DNA of 64,000 nucleotides, from contig WAMJ01000033.1 in assembly GCA_015522385.1 (NCBI GenBank), positions 1 through 64,000 of the forward strand. Reading direction: 5' to 3'. Position numbers and translations under genes: made by a program. Positions 44,220 to 53,404 of this stretch are shown in pieces. This DNA is from Candidatus Heimdallarchaeota archaeon. GTDB lineage: Archaea > Asgardarchaeota > Heimdallarchaeia > Heimdallarchaeales > Kariarchaeaceae. The notes beneath the pieces were generated by a model, which had not been told where the DNA came from, did not search any database, and was given only the letters and a program-made list of their open reading frames with translations. Numbering within the stretch: the first letter of the stretch is position 1; every line of letters begins with the position of its first letter.

Positions 44220-45957
44220 CCCTGTCGAGCTCGGAAAGATATCTTAGGACAAATTGCTCCAAGGTCTGGTGATCGACCGAGGAGTCGGTTCTGACCTCGA
44301 TGACCACAGGTGAGGGATCGAGGATCTCCTCTGAGATAAGTATCTGGAAATTCTCCCTACCTTTGACCAGTCTGTATCGAATGTTGAACCCCCTTGCCAA
44401 TCCCTCGATATCAACAGTTTGTGGGGTTAAAAAGAATTGAGGAAATACCTCATTGTGATTAGATATGGGAAGTCTGTGGAAGATTCCCCCACCCGAATTG
44501 TTCATCACCACTATTTTCAAATTAATCTGGTACATGTGAACGGTCAATAACGCGTTCAAGTCGTGCAGGAAGGCGAGATCCCCTATGAATATCACATTCA
44601 TCCTGGCCCTCGTGAACAGAGCGATTCCCGCTGCGGTGCTAATGTTTCCATCTATCCCAGAAGCCCCCCTGTTCCCGAAGATGTGAACATCTTTCTCGAA
44701 AGGTAGGATGAACTGGTCAATATTTCTGATGCTCAGGCTGTTGGAAGCAAATACATTTGAGCGGTTAGGGAGGTTCTGCACTATGTTGGCAATGATACTG
44801 GCATCTGTCTTCTCACTGTTGACATATTCAGATACCTTGTCCCGGTGGTATCTTTCCATTTTCCTGTATCTTTTCAGATACTCTCCAGATCTCTTTTGAG
44901 GACTATCAATCCTTCTCACCAAGGCACTGATGAGATCGGTGGTATCTCCTCCGACGAAGAGATCTGTTCTGAAGCTCTCGTCAGACCACCTGTCCCCTAG
45001 TTGAATCCGGAAACAGTCCGAGGTCTCGAGGAATCTAAGCAGATACTTCGAGGTCACTGCCCTTCCGAATTGCAGGATGACATCTGGTCTCAGGTACTCC
45101 ATCACCTTGTCCGACTGTAAAAATGTTTCGTACCCCGAGATTATGTTCTCACCGACCTGGGTGGATATCCTCAGATTGCTTAGTGGATCTGCGAGTATAG
45201 GGTATCCTAAGTACCTTGACAAGACATTCACCGCTGCCACCAGCTCAATGTTCCGGACGTCATTGACTGGCCCGAAGACGATAATCCCTTTCTCCTCACT
45301 CAACTTGGAAACAATGGTTTCGACCGTTTCTTCATCAATCTGCAATGAGGTTCTCTTTATCTTTGGTGTCCGCTTCGGGTACTCGCCCCTGAATTGGCTT
45401 ACTGATTTCAGTTCACCGGAGTTCTCCAGAGGTTTGTCGAAGGGGAAGTTAAAGTGAACAACCCCTCCCTCTTCGGCCACGGAGTAACCCCGGGCCGCTT
45501 CAGCCCTGACTTGTGCAAAGCTGGTAGTCTCGTCCCTTGGTGGTGGCATCTCCACAAATCGCTTGACGAACGAACCATAGAATTTTATCTGGTCTATGGT
45601 CTGATTTGCTCCACTGTTCCTGAGCCTGTGGGGGCGATCCGCAGTCAACAGGATAAGGGGTATCCCACTCTGCTCCGCTTCCACAACAGCAGGCATGAAA
45701 TTTGCCAGAGCGCTCCCCGAGGTACAGATCAATCCGACGGGCTTCTGAGAAATCTTGGCTATACCCATGGCGAAGAATGCTGCACTTCTCTCATCGAGGA
45801 CTGAGTAGACCTCGATTGTATTACTTCGTTGAGCTGCAGCGATTGTAAGTGGAGTGGATCTCGAACCAGGAGCTACGCATATTGCCTCCAATCCAGATTC
45901 AATCAGAGCATCGATAAATATCTGAGAGAGCAGAACATTCGCGTTATATTTATTCAT
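44209..45957 (-). CDS. menD: SEPHCHC synthase (menaquinone biosynthesis)
   Basis: Thiamine-diphosphate enzyme that joins 2-oxoglutarate-derived succinate semialdehyde to isochorismate. The 582-residue length fits. Features are the N-terminal CVAPGSRSTPLTIAAAQR, DERSAAFFAMGIAK, TADRPHRLRNSGANQTIDQ, and in the third domain NRGASGIDGNISTAAG with the cofactor-binding GDLAFLHDLNALL. It begins immediately after the menF stop codon, so both are one operon. Confidence 0.96.
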   Translation of the reverse strand: MNKYNANVLLSQIFIDALIESGLEAICVAPGSRSTPLTIAAAQRSNTIEVYSVLDERSAAFFAMGIAKISQKPVGLICTSGSALANFMPAVVEAEQSGIPLILLTADRPHRLRNSGANQTIDQIKFYGSFVKRFVEMPPPRDETTSFAQVRAEAARGYSVAEEGGVVHFNFPFDKPLENSGELKSVSQFRGEYPKRTPKIKRTSLQIDEETVETIVSKLSEEKGIIVFGPVNDVRNIELVAAVNVLSRYLGYPILADPLSNLRISTQVGENIISGYETFLQSDKVMEYLRPDVILQFGRAVTSKYLLRFLETSDCFRIQLGDRWSDESFRTDLFVGGDTTDLISALVRRIDSPQKRSGEYLKRYRKMERYHRDKVSEYVNSEKTDASIIANIVQNLPNRSNVFASNSLSIRNIDQFILPFEKDVHIFGNRGASGIDGNISTAAGIALFTRARMNVIFIGDLAFLHDLNALLTVHMYQINLKIVVMNNSGGGIFHRLPISNHNEVFPQFFLTPQTVDIEGLARGFNIRYRLVKGRENFQILISEEILDPSPVVIEVRTDSSVDHQTLEQFVLRYLSELDRAIA

Positions 45958-47232
45958 TCAATCCTTCTCCAAGACTTTGATAATTGGACTAAATTTTAAC
46001 TCTGTCTCTTCCCACTCCCCTGCCGGGTCAGATTGTTCGACAATTCCCGCACCTGTAGTCACGATGATCTCCTCTGGACGAATCAGAGCAGAGCGAATCC
46101 CGACATAGAATTCTCCGTCACCCTTGCTGTCTATCCATCCAATCGGTGACCCATACCATCCCCTCTTTTTCTTCTCTATCTTCGATATCGCTTTTATTGC
46201 ACTGTCCCTCGGAAGTCCCCCGAGCGCAGGTGTGGGATGCAGTGTTTTCACCATGTCAAGGAGCTCTACTCCAACCATGAGCTCCCCTCTGATCTCTGTG
46301 TTCAGGTGGTGGATGTAGCCCAAGGTCCTTACTCCTATAGGTGCTACTCGAATTTCATTACAGAATTCCCGAGCTAATCTTACAATTTCCTCCACGACGA
46401 TATCATGTTCCTCCCTCTCCTTCTCACTCAATAATAAGGTCTGTTTGTTCTGCTCGTCTTCTAGGTTACTTCTTCCCCTCGGGGCACTTCCAGCCAGTGC
46501 CTCGGTATAGAATGAGAGCCCCTTCTTTCTTGCTAATAGCTCGGGTGTTGCACCGAGGAAGATGTCATCTGCCCTCTTGAACATGAAGCAGTAATTCTCA
46601 CTGTATTCTGAGATAAGATTTCTAAAGACCCTCAAGTGATCTCCTTGCTCATAACGGATTATTTTCGATCGGGATATGACAATCTTCTTCAGACCTTCAG
46701 ACAGGAGTAACTTTGTCTGTTCCATCATCCTGAACCACTCTTCCTTTTCAGGTACATCACTCGTCTCAATTTGTGAATATTTGGTTCCATGGTTCACCGC
46801 AGGACGTTGTTTCAATCTCTGCAATTCATCTCTTAAGTCCTTCTCCGTGACTACATTTCCACTCATTCTGCACACCGTGAGGAAGGTACCGTCTTCATCT
46901 TTTCGGAAATTGTAGCGGTGGAGGAGGAACTGGGCTGGTGGAAAATTCTCCCATGCTCTCTCACCGTCGAAGCTGAATCCAGCAAAGAAGACCGGAGGTA
47001 TATCCTCCCCATAAATGACCATCTTGGAGAGTATCCTGTCCATCGCAGTCTTCAGCTTGGTGAATCTTTCCTTCCCATTTGATTCAACAACCTGCTCAAT
47101 CACTGCGCCGCTCAGAAATACACCGTTGTATCTTATGGACGACTCATCTCGATCACTGAACATTCTCAGAAATTCTAATCCATCCATTTTAACCCTCTCG
47201 GAGTAGATATAGAGGACTCTCTCCTTGGTCAT
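45958..47232 (-). CDS. menF: Isochorismate synthase
   Basis: Turns chorismate to isochorismate, the entry to menaquinone. The 424-residue protein has the chorismate-binding fold: KIVISRSKIIRY, IFLGATPELLARKKGLSFYT, EALAGSAPRG, KEREEHDIVVEEI, and the C-terminal HPTPALGGLPRDSA and GWYGSPIGWIDSKGDGEF. It could in principle be a salicylate-type enzyme, but it is fused in one operon with menD (no gap), which fixes the role. Divergent from menA by 106 bases. Confidence 0.95.
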   Translation of the reverse strand: MTKERVLYIYSERVKMDGLEFLRMFSDRDESSIRYNGVFLSGAVIEQVVESNGKERFTKLKTAMDRILSKMVIYGEDIPPVFFAGFSFDGERAWENFPPAQFLLHRYNFRKDEDGTFLTVCRMSGNVVTEKDLRDELQRLKQRPAVNHGTKYSQIETSDVPEKEEWFRMMEQTKLLLSEGLKKIVISRSKIIRYEQGDHLRVFRNLISEYSENYCFMFKRADDIFLGATPELLARKKGLSFYTEALAGSAPRGRSNLEDEQNKQTLLLSEKEREEHDIVVEEIVRLAREFCNEIRVAPIGVRTLGYIHHLNTEIRGELMVGVELLDMVKTLHPTPALGGLPRDSAIKAISKIEKKKRGWYGSPIGWIDSKGDGEFYVGIRSALIRPEEIIVTTGAGIVEQSDPAGEWEETELKFSPIIKVLEKD

Positions 47233-47338
47233 TTACTGGTCATTGATCCAATAAAAGATAAGATTTTATGAGGTGAACGGGCTCATTTCTTGAGTATCGG
47301 GTCAAAAAACACTAAAGCCCCTGATTGTTCTCAAACAT

Positions 47339-48274
47339 ATGACAGATCAGATGAGCAAGCTCGACGTCTGGAAGATTGCCATTCGACCACACACGCTGCC
47401 AGCAGCAGTTGGTCCAGTTCTGGTTGGTATCTCATTCGCTGTAACTCTGGGTAAGTTCAGACTTCTGCCATCATTGGCCGCTCTCCTCGGCGCTCTACTT
47501 CTCCAGATCCTATCCAATCTTGGAAATGACTACTACGACTTCCTCAAGGGATTCGACACAGAGGAGAGAATTGGTTTTACAAGGGTTGCCGCTGGTGGAC
47601 TTATCTCGATTAAAGAGCTCAAAATTGGCATACTTGTAAATATAGTCCTCGCTGTTATCACAGGGTTCTACATCATATTTTCTGTTATTGAATACACTGT
47701 ATTTGGGGTGAACGGATCTCTCTTCATTCTTGGAATAGGGGTTCTCTCTCTCATCTTTGCTCTGCTGTACTCCGGTGGGCCTTACCCTCTTTCGGTATTG
47801 GGGCTTGGTGATCTATTCGTCCTGATCTTCTTTGGATTCTTCGCGGTTACAGGCACGTTCTTCGTAAATACAGGTACCATAAGCTATGCTGTTCTTATCG
47901 GCTCCCTAGGACCTGGATTACTCATTACTGCTATCTTGGTGGTCAATAATTACAGGGACTATGAGACTGATAAGAAGTTGGGGAAGAACACGCTTGTTGT
48001 CCGTTTTGGAGAGAAATTCGGACAGACGGAATACTTCCTGCTCATCCTGATCCCGTATATCATCCCGTTTCTTCTCTTCTTCATGTACGCTAATTTCTCG
48101 ATCTTTATCGTTCTCCCATTACTCACAGTTACCATGGCCAAGAACAACATAGCCGAGCTCAATCCACAGACTCCAAAGCCAAAGCTGAACTCTCTCCTTG
48201 GAAAGACTGCGAAACTCTCACTGTACTATAGCGTCCTCTTCGCCATTGGCATCTCTCTCAGGTTGCCTCTCTGA
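47339..48274 (+). CDS. menA: 1,4-dihydroxy-2-naphthoate polyprenyltransferase
   Basis: Membrane enzyme that attaches the prenyl tail to DHNA, giving demethylmenaquinone. The 311-residue protein has the N-terminal WKIAIRPHTLPAAVGPVLVG, motif one NLGNDYYDFLKGFDTEER, the GGLIS segment, and motif two NNYRDYETDKKLGKNTLVVR, which together are the MenA pattern within the UbiA superfamily. About eight or nine helices. It is divergent from menF-menD and convergent with the TPR gene of the menE operon. Confidence 0.94.
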   Translation: MTDQMSKLDVWKIAIRPHTLPAAVGPVLVGISFAVTLGKFRLLPSLAALLGALLLQILSNLGNDYYDFLKGFDTEERIGFTRVAAGGLISIKELKIGILVNIVLAVITGFYIIFSVIEYTVFGVNGSLFILGIGVLSLIFALLYSGGPYPLSVLGLGDLFVLIFFGFFAVTGTFFVNTGTISYAVLIGSLGPGLLITAILVVNNYRDYETDKKLGKNTLVVRFGEKFGQTEYFLLILIPYIIPFLLFFMYANFSIFIVLPLLTVTMAKNNIAELNPQTPKPKLNSLLGKTAKLSLYYSVLFAIGISLRLPL

Positions 48275-48277
48275 TCC

Positions 48278-49039
48278 TCATAAGAACGAGCGAATAATTC
48301 TCTTCAAGACCACATCTCTCACTTTTCCATACAGCAGTACAAGCTCATCTCTTAGTTCCTTACTCTCATCGACCTCTACGAGACTCAGCAGGGTCTTTGC
48401 AATGTCGTGAGCGTTGTTCAACTTTCTTCGGAGCTCAAGTGACTGTAGAAAGTAACTTCTTGCCATCTTAGATCTTCCTGTGACCTTGTACAATCTTCCC
48501 AGATCACGCAGTGTTGTTCCAACAAGTGCTCGGGTTCTGGTCTGTCTCCGAAGAGCGAGGGCGTGTAAGTAGTGCATCTCTGCTACCTTTACCCTACCTA
48601 GTGACAGCAGGATATTTCCCGTATTGTTGTGAAAATATGACATCCCGATTGGATCTCCCCACATCTTACGGGAGTGTTGCAGGAGTTCGAGGGCTCTCTT
48701 ATATCTTTCTGAACTATTCTCTTTCTTCCCCTTTGACCATTCTATTAGTGCCAGAAGATTGTAGGCTTTCGCAGGGGTGGACTCCGTAGCCCGGTGAGCC
48801 CAATATTCAGCTTGGGAATACTGCCCCATTCTCCAGTAGGCATAAGCTACAAGGACATATGCTTGAGGGTGTCCTGCATCCACCGTTTCTTCGGCAAGTT
48901 GAAGTGCAGATTTGTAATCCCCCTCCTTCTCGGCAATACTACTCTTCACCGCTTCTCTTTCACCCGATATGGAGGGGTCAACAGAAGAGATTGCTTTCTC
49001 AAAATCCCCCTGAAGGATGAAGTACCAGCTGTCCTTCAT
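48278..49039 (-). CDS. TPR protein at the end of the menE operon
   Basis: A 253-residue helical-repeat protein with about five to six TPR-like units (for example YKSALQLAEETVDAGHPQAY, AYWRMGQYSQAEYWAHRATE and NTGNILLSLGRVKVAEMHYL). No signal or membrane segment. It begins directly after the stop of the UbiA-fusion gene (TGAATG), so it is translated with it. The role may be to scaffold enzymes of the quinone locus; that is inference from position. Confidence 0.82.
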   Translation of the reverse strand: MKDSWYFILQGDFEKAISSVDPSISGEREAVKSSIAEKEGDYKSALQLAEETVDAGHPQAYVLVAYAYWRMGQYSQAEYWAHRATESTPAKAYNLLALIEWSKGKKENSSERYKRALELLQHSRKMWGDPIGMSYFHNNTGNILLSLGRVKVAEMHYLHALALRRQTRTRALVGTTLRDLGRLYKVTGRSKMARSYFLQSLELRRKLNNAHDIAKTLLSLVEVDESKELRDELVLLYGKVRDVVLKRIIRSFL

Positions 49040-50527
49040 TCAAATCACCAGAGCCGTGACGATCATGGTAGCAGAGGTGAGCACATAGACAACATAGGTT
49101 TTCCACTGATTTTCGTACTTCCACTGAATCAAGAGTGCAATAGGGAAAAATAGAACTACGTACTTCAATGATACGATGGATGACCACAGTATCAGGATGA
49201 ACAATATGGTGAGGAGTACCGTCTGTACAGCTTTATACCGTTCCTTCCCTACTACTTGAAGAAGTGTTAACTTCCCAGCCCTTTTCTCTGCTTCAAACTC
49301 CTTGAATTCTCCATCTACAAGGAGTCGGAGAGTCAGAACTGCTAGTATTGAGACCATGATATACGGTTGAAAGTCAAACGCGATTTCTCCCTTCTGGATA
49401 TACCACCCGCCAATAAACGGTAGGTAGCTCCATGTCACGAGAATTGTGAGTTCCCCCAACCCCCGTCTTCCCAAAGATACCGGTGGAAGTGAGTACAGCA
49501 GTGCGAGTACTGCCCCGATTCCACCTATTAACAGCACGATATTCCCAGGGGCTAGGGAATTGAGGAAAAGCCCTAATATTCCTCCCAGAAGCATCAGTGA
49601 TCCCCCCTGAATGAGTGTACTTTCCGGGAGACTCAATCGGTGCTGAATGAATCTGCTGGAACCATGGATATTATCCTGTTTAAGTACGGGTTGGTAAAAG
49701 TGTAGATCTTTCGAGGTGAGGTAGTCGAAGAAGTCATTCAGGAGGTTACCTGCAATCTGAATCATCACCAGAGCAACCAGTCCAAGTAGGTAGACAATGG
49801 TGTCGAAATGACCTGCAAGAACAGAGCCCAATGTATAGGGTACGGTAGATTCGAGGATAAGGGGTGATCTTATCCTCGCGAGGTTAAACATCACTCTCTC
49901 CTTCAGCCAAGAGAGTGTCTTTATTCGGTAATTTGTATTTTTAATTCTGTAAGTCTCAAGTTCGGTCTTCTTCCCGTACTGCATAGTGTGTGGCTCAAAT
50001 CTAATTGTGACACCATCCTCATCTTCGATCCTTCCGTTGCCATCAATGGACAATGTCCCAATACCCCTTCGATCTGATGGAAGAAGAACAGTGAGTCTTG
50101 AAGAGTACCTCAATGACCTCACGATATGCGAGTACGGGTCGAGTGTGATATAGAATGTGCCATCCTCCTGGAGTGAGATTTCGCATCTATCACTCAGTAC
50201 CCCGTCTCCTATCCCTGAGGTGACCGTTCCCTCAGTCAGGTTCTCTATTGACTCCCTGTACAATCTCTCGTTGAACGAGTCGAGGTACTCAAGAGCATGC
50301 GGGATATTCGTCTGAATGGAGTTGTAGTAGTCCTCTTTAGGGAACAGTCTCTCCACGATTCGATCGATCTGGAAGATGTTCCCAGACGCATTCCCCATAT
50401 ATATCCGGTGGCTGAACCCCTCGTTCCTACTCTTTATTGGGTCATCCATAACAAAGATCTGAGATTTTCCCACGCTGTACGCCGGGGATATGCTCAATGA
50501 TTCTTCACTCTCATCTGTGATCCTCAC
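49040..50527 (-). CDS. UbiA-superfamily prenyltransferase fused to an unknown N-terminal domain
   Basis: A 495-residue protein. The C-terminal about 280 residues are a MenA-like membrane prenyltransferase: FNLARIRSPLILESTVPYTL, motif one NLLNDFFDYLTSKD, GGIGAVLALLYSLPPVSLG and motif two DGEFKEFEAEKRAGKLTLLQ. In the second motif the first aspartate is kept, but the layout is less canonical. The first about 215 residues are soluble and unassigned; strands such as GIGTLSIDGNGRIEDEDGV recall a flavin-binding split barrel, weakly. The GTG at 50527 is taken as the start; the frame is open upstream without ATG. It is 50 bases after the 446-residue unknown gene. Confidence 0.8.
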   Translation of the reverse strand: MRITDESEESLSISPAYSVGKSQIFVMDDPIKSRNEGFSHRIYMGNASGNIFQIDRIVERLFPKEDYYNSIQTNIPHALEYLDSFNERLYRESIENLTEGTVTSGIGDGVLSDRCEISLQEDGTFYITLDPYSHIVRSLRYSSRLTVLLPSDRRGIGTLSIDGNGRIEDEDGVTIRFEPHTMQYGKKTELETYRIKNTNYRIKTLSWLKERVMFNLARIRSPLILESTVPYTLGSVLAGHFDTIVYLLGLVALVMIQIAGNLLNDFFDYLTSKDLHFYQPVLKQDNIHGSSRFIQHRLSLPESTLIQGGSLMLLGGILGLFLNSLAPGNIVLLIGGIGAVLALLYSLPPVSLGRRGLGELTILVTWSYLPFIGGWYIQKGEIAFDFQPYIMVSILAVLTLRLLVDGEFKEFEAEKRAGKLTLLQVVGKERYKAVQTVLLTILFILILWSSIVSLKYVVLFFPIALLIQWKYENQWKTYVVYVLTSATMIVTALVI

Positions 50528-50577
50528 GTATCTCTTCTCAGTTCTCTCTTTGCCTCTGAAGATGATGAAACTGGTTC

Positions 50578-51918
50578 TCAGCGGTGGAACACCCCCTTCT
50601 GTCCATCAGACGTAGAGTATTCAATCCTCGATATCCTCATGGTCACCTGAAGCCTCTTCTGATAGAACGCAAACTCCTGTTCCGAACCTCCTTCTGACTC
50701 GATGATTAGGTCGTCCGAAAACTCCACCTCCCCTGAAATATCGAGTAAAAGATCCTCTCCAGACAGGACTATGGAGACTTCTTTCTCCTCAAACATCGGC
50801 CGAAGATCGTTGTAAAAAATTAATGGTGGCTCTATTTTCAGTATCCCATTCCTGTAGTTAAATCTTGTTGGAAAGAATCTTGGATTATTTGCACCTGATA
50901 CGACAACACATTCCTTCGTCTCCTTCAGGAGGGACTCCACCTCAGACAACAGCTGCGCGGTGGAACCATTGATGTTGAAAGTAAGCAATCCTTGAAGTGT
51001 ATTCATAGGCAATGATGGGCACGTCAGGCTTAATCCACCTGGTCTCAATTGGTAGTGCTCGACATTCAACAACTCCCCCATTGCCTCGATGAGTCCCTCA
51101 GATTTTCCGACCACGATGATGTGTGTTCCACCACGCTGTTCTTGACCGATGTAATCTCCCAGTCCTGACTTGACAATGGGATACTGCCGTGCATCGAGTA
51201 TTAGTATCCCGGTTCTATGTGTAAGAACCACCTCTAACGGATCTGTTTTCTGAAGGAAATGCACGATCCTCTCCCTCTGATCCTCTGCAAAATTGATGTG
51301 TACCGTAATGACAGAATCATTCATTCTGTATGACTTCAGCGGTGACCTGTCAAAGTATGAGAGATTATTTGTGACGAGAGTTCTTTTACCATCTGTGACG
51401 AGCACCTCGGTGTCCTCTTTCAGTGCTTTTTCCATGATTTCCCTGTTGATAGGAATGTCAACGGCTTGAAGGAGCAGTTCTTCCCCTGTGTGGTACTTCG
51501 AAACCACTTCTGATTTGATCTCATGGGTTACGTAGACGAGTATCCCTGTGTCGGTGGTCAGGGTATTTAGAATAGTGCCAATACTTTCCCTCTTGGAAAA
51601 GGTTACTATGACCTTGTGAAATCTCGAACTGAATACCTTCCCTACAATCATCTCCAGTAGTTCCTTGTATTTTCCCCTCCTCCTACTGCGGGACGAGTGC
51701 AGAACAACTTTCAACTCTCGGGACATCTCGGATAATATATTCTCCACACTTGGCACATTTTGGAGTGTAGAACGAATTAAATGGTGGAGAACTTGGTCAG
51801 TCATATCGTCATCTGTGCTCTCAAGATCGAGACTATCGATCAAGTATATCAGCAGGTCGCCTCTTCTAAGCGGTATCTCTGGACTCACTTGGGAGCTAGA
51901 GAAGACTATACCTGCCAT
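50578..51918 (-). CDS. Unknown 446-residue protein in the menE operon
   Basis: A soluble mixed alpha/beta protein that was not recognised. Visible landmarks are an N-terminal helical part (about 1-110), GILVYVTHEIKSEVVSKYHT, a run of basic, hydroxyl and asparagine residues TDGKRTLVTNNLSYF, LTHRTGILILDARQYP, THIIVVGKSEGLIEAM, and a C-terminal beta-rich part with ANNPRFFPTRFNYRNGIL. The strand-turn ending in HIIVVGKSEG could be a nucleotide-binding or regulatory fold. No membrane helix. It lies 43 bases after menE and 50 before the UbiA fusion in one operon, so a link to quinone synthesis is likely. MenB, MenC, MenG and MenH are not seen in the window. Confidence 0.75.
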   Translation of the reverse strand: MAGIVFSSSQVSPEIPLRRGDLLIYLIDSLDLESTDDDMTDQVLHHLIRSTLQNVPSVENILSEMSRELKVVLHSSRSRRRGKYKELLEMIVGKVFSSRFHKVIVTFSKRESIGTILNTLTTDTGILVYVTHEIKSEVVSKYHTGEELLLQAVDIPINREIMEKALKEDTEVLVTDGKRTLVTNNLSYFDRSPLKSYRMNDSVITVHINFAEDQRERIVHFLQKTDPLEVVLTHRTGILILDARQYPIVKSGLGDYIGQEQRGGTHIIVVGKSEGLIEAMGELLNVEHYQLRPGGLSLTCPSLPMNTLQGLLTFNINGSTAQLLSEVESLLKETKECVVVSGANNPRFFPTRFNYRNGILKIEPPLIFYNDLRPMFEEKEVSIVLSGEDLLLDISGEVEFSDDLIIESEGGSEQEFAFYQKRLQVTMRISRIEYSTSDGQKGVFHR

Positions 51919-51961
51919 GTGATTTTCTGACGACGAGAATTATTTATCATTTACTAAGTTT

Positions 51962-53305
51962 TCAGGGAGTTTGTGCCAAGAGCCTGCTCACTTCTGCCCT
52001 GTTCATCTTGCCCGAGCTGGTTAATGGAATCTCTCCTATGACGATCCTCTTCGGTACTTTGAATCCGGGGAGATTCAACCGCAAATACTCTATCAATCTA
52101 TCCTTATCGAAGTCCCCCTCGACCATCACTTCCACCCGTTCTCCCCACTCGTCATCCTGAATCCCAGTGGCACAGGCTCTCCTAACTCCTTGATACGAAG
52201 TGATGACGTCCTCGATTTCCAGAGGATATATGTTCTCCCCACCTGAGATGATCGTGTCATCAGCCCTCCCCATGACATGGAGTTCACCTTTGTCGTCTAA
52301 GTAGCCTACATCCCCTGTCACAAATGGCAGACTCCTTCCAGAGTGTAAATAACCCTCGAAGAGTTGCTCCCCATCGATAGCGATCAACCCAGTCTCCCCC
52401 CTTCCGACCTCTTCTCCTCTCTTATCGACGATGGTAATCGACATACCTTCTAATGGGTGACCAACTGTCGTCCTGTCCCTGTACACCATCTCAGGACTCG
52501 CTGTTGCGATTTGCGAGCAGCTCTCTGTCATCCCGTAAGTTGTGTAAATAGGGAGTCTATGATTGACACAGAGTTGGAGCAATGAGTCACTCGGTTTCGC
52601 ACCTCCGAGAAGGATGACCTTCAGATTCTTTAGTGGATCTACGTTCTTCTTCACCATCCTGTACAGCATGGTCGGTACCACGGAGAGGATATTGACCTCC
52701 CCCGTGTTGGCGAGTTCGAGTACACTTTCTGCATCGAATCTCTCCTGAAGAACCATTGTTAATCCCAAGAAAAGTGATCTGAAGAGTATGGCCAGACCCC
52801 CTACATGGAACAAGGGGAGTGTCAGCAACCATCTGTCACCTCGCTCCAACCCCAGCCTCTTGAGCGACGCCCTTGCGTTAGACTCAAAGTTCCTCAAGTT
52901 CAAGATCACACCCTTGGGTGTACCTGAAGTACCTGATGTGAAGAGAATGAATTCTGTATCTAATCGTTTTCTGCCATTAGACCCTGGGATGCGAATGGGT
53001 GTTACACCCTTTATAACTACCGTTGCTTCTGATATCTCAATCAAATGCCGTCGATCACGTTCAAGCAATCGATTGTTGAGCAGGACAACCCCGCATCCTA
53101 TCTCAACCAGTGCTAAGAGGGAGATGATGTCCTCAGCAGAGTTCTTTGGTACAAGTGCAACCCTGTCTGTTGATAAGATCGAGGTGAATTTATCTACCCT
53201 CGCGCTGACGAGCTCAAATACTTTCCGAGAGGTATATTTCTGTTTCCCTGACACAATGAATACGGAATTTGGATCCTCATCGAAGTACTTTTTGAGCACA
53301 CTCAT
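51962..53305 (-). CDS. menE: o-Succinylbenzoate-CoA ligase
   Basis: AMP-forming acyl-CoA synthetase of menaquinone synthesis. The 447-residue length is short, as typical for MenE. Motifs in order: LFTSGTSGTPKGVIL (A3), LPLFHVGG, YTTYGMTESCSQIAT (A5), LFEGYLHSGRSLPFVTGDVGYL (A7, split here as FVTGDVGYL), GRADDTIISGGENIYPLEIE (A8) and PLTSSGKMNRAEV with the catalytic lysine (A10). It begins an operon with the 446-residue protein, the UbiA fusion and a TPR protein, next to menA, menD and menF, which supports MenE over other acyl-CoA ligases. Confidence 0.92.
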   Translation of the reverse strand: MSVLKKYFDEDPNSVFIVSGKQKYTSRKVFELVSARVDKFTSILSTDRVALVPKNSAEDIISLLALVEIGCGVVLLNNRLLERDRRHLIEISEATVVIKGVTPIRIPGSNGRKRLDTEFILFTSGTSGTPKGVILNLRNFESNARASLKRLGLERGDRWLLTLPLFHVGGLAILFRSLFLGLTMVLQERFDAESVLELANTGEVNILSVVPTMLYRMVKKNVDPLKNLKVILLGGAKPSDSLLQLCVNHRLPIYTTYGMTESCSQIATASPEMVYRDRTTVGHPLEGMSITIVDKRGEEVGRGETGLIAIDGEQLFEGYLHSGRSLPFVTGDVGYLDDKGELHVMGRADDTIISGGENIYPLEIEDVITSYQGVRRACATGIQDDEWGERVEVMVEGDFDKDRLIEYLRLNLPGFKVPKRIVIGEIPLTSSGKMNRAEVSRLLAQTP

Positions 53306-53404
53306 TCAATATCTCTTACGGAATCCATGATTTAATCTGCACGGTCGTAGCCACAGGTTTATTTTAAAACAAAGATTAATAATTGAAACAATGGAATAGA
53401 ATAT

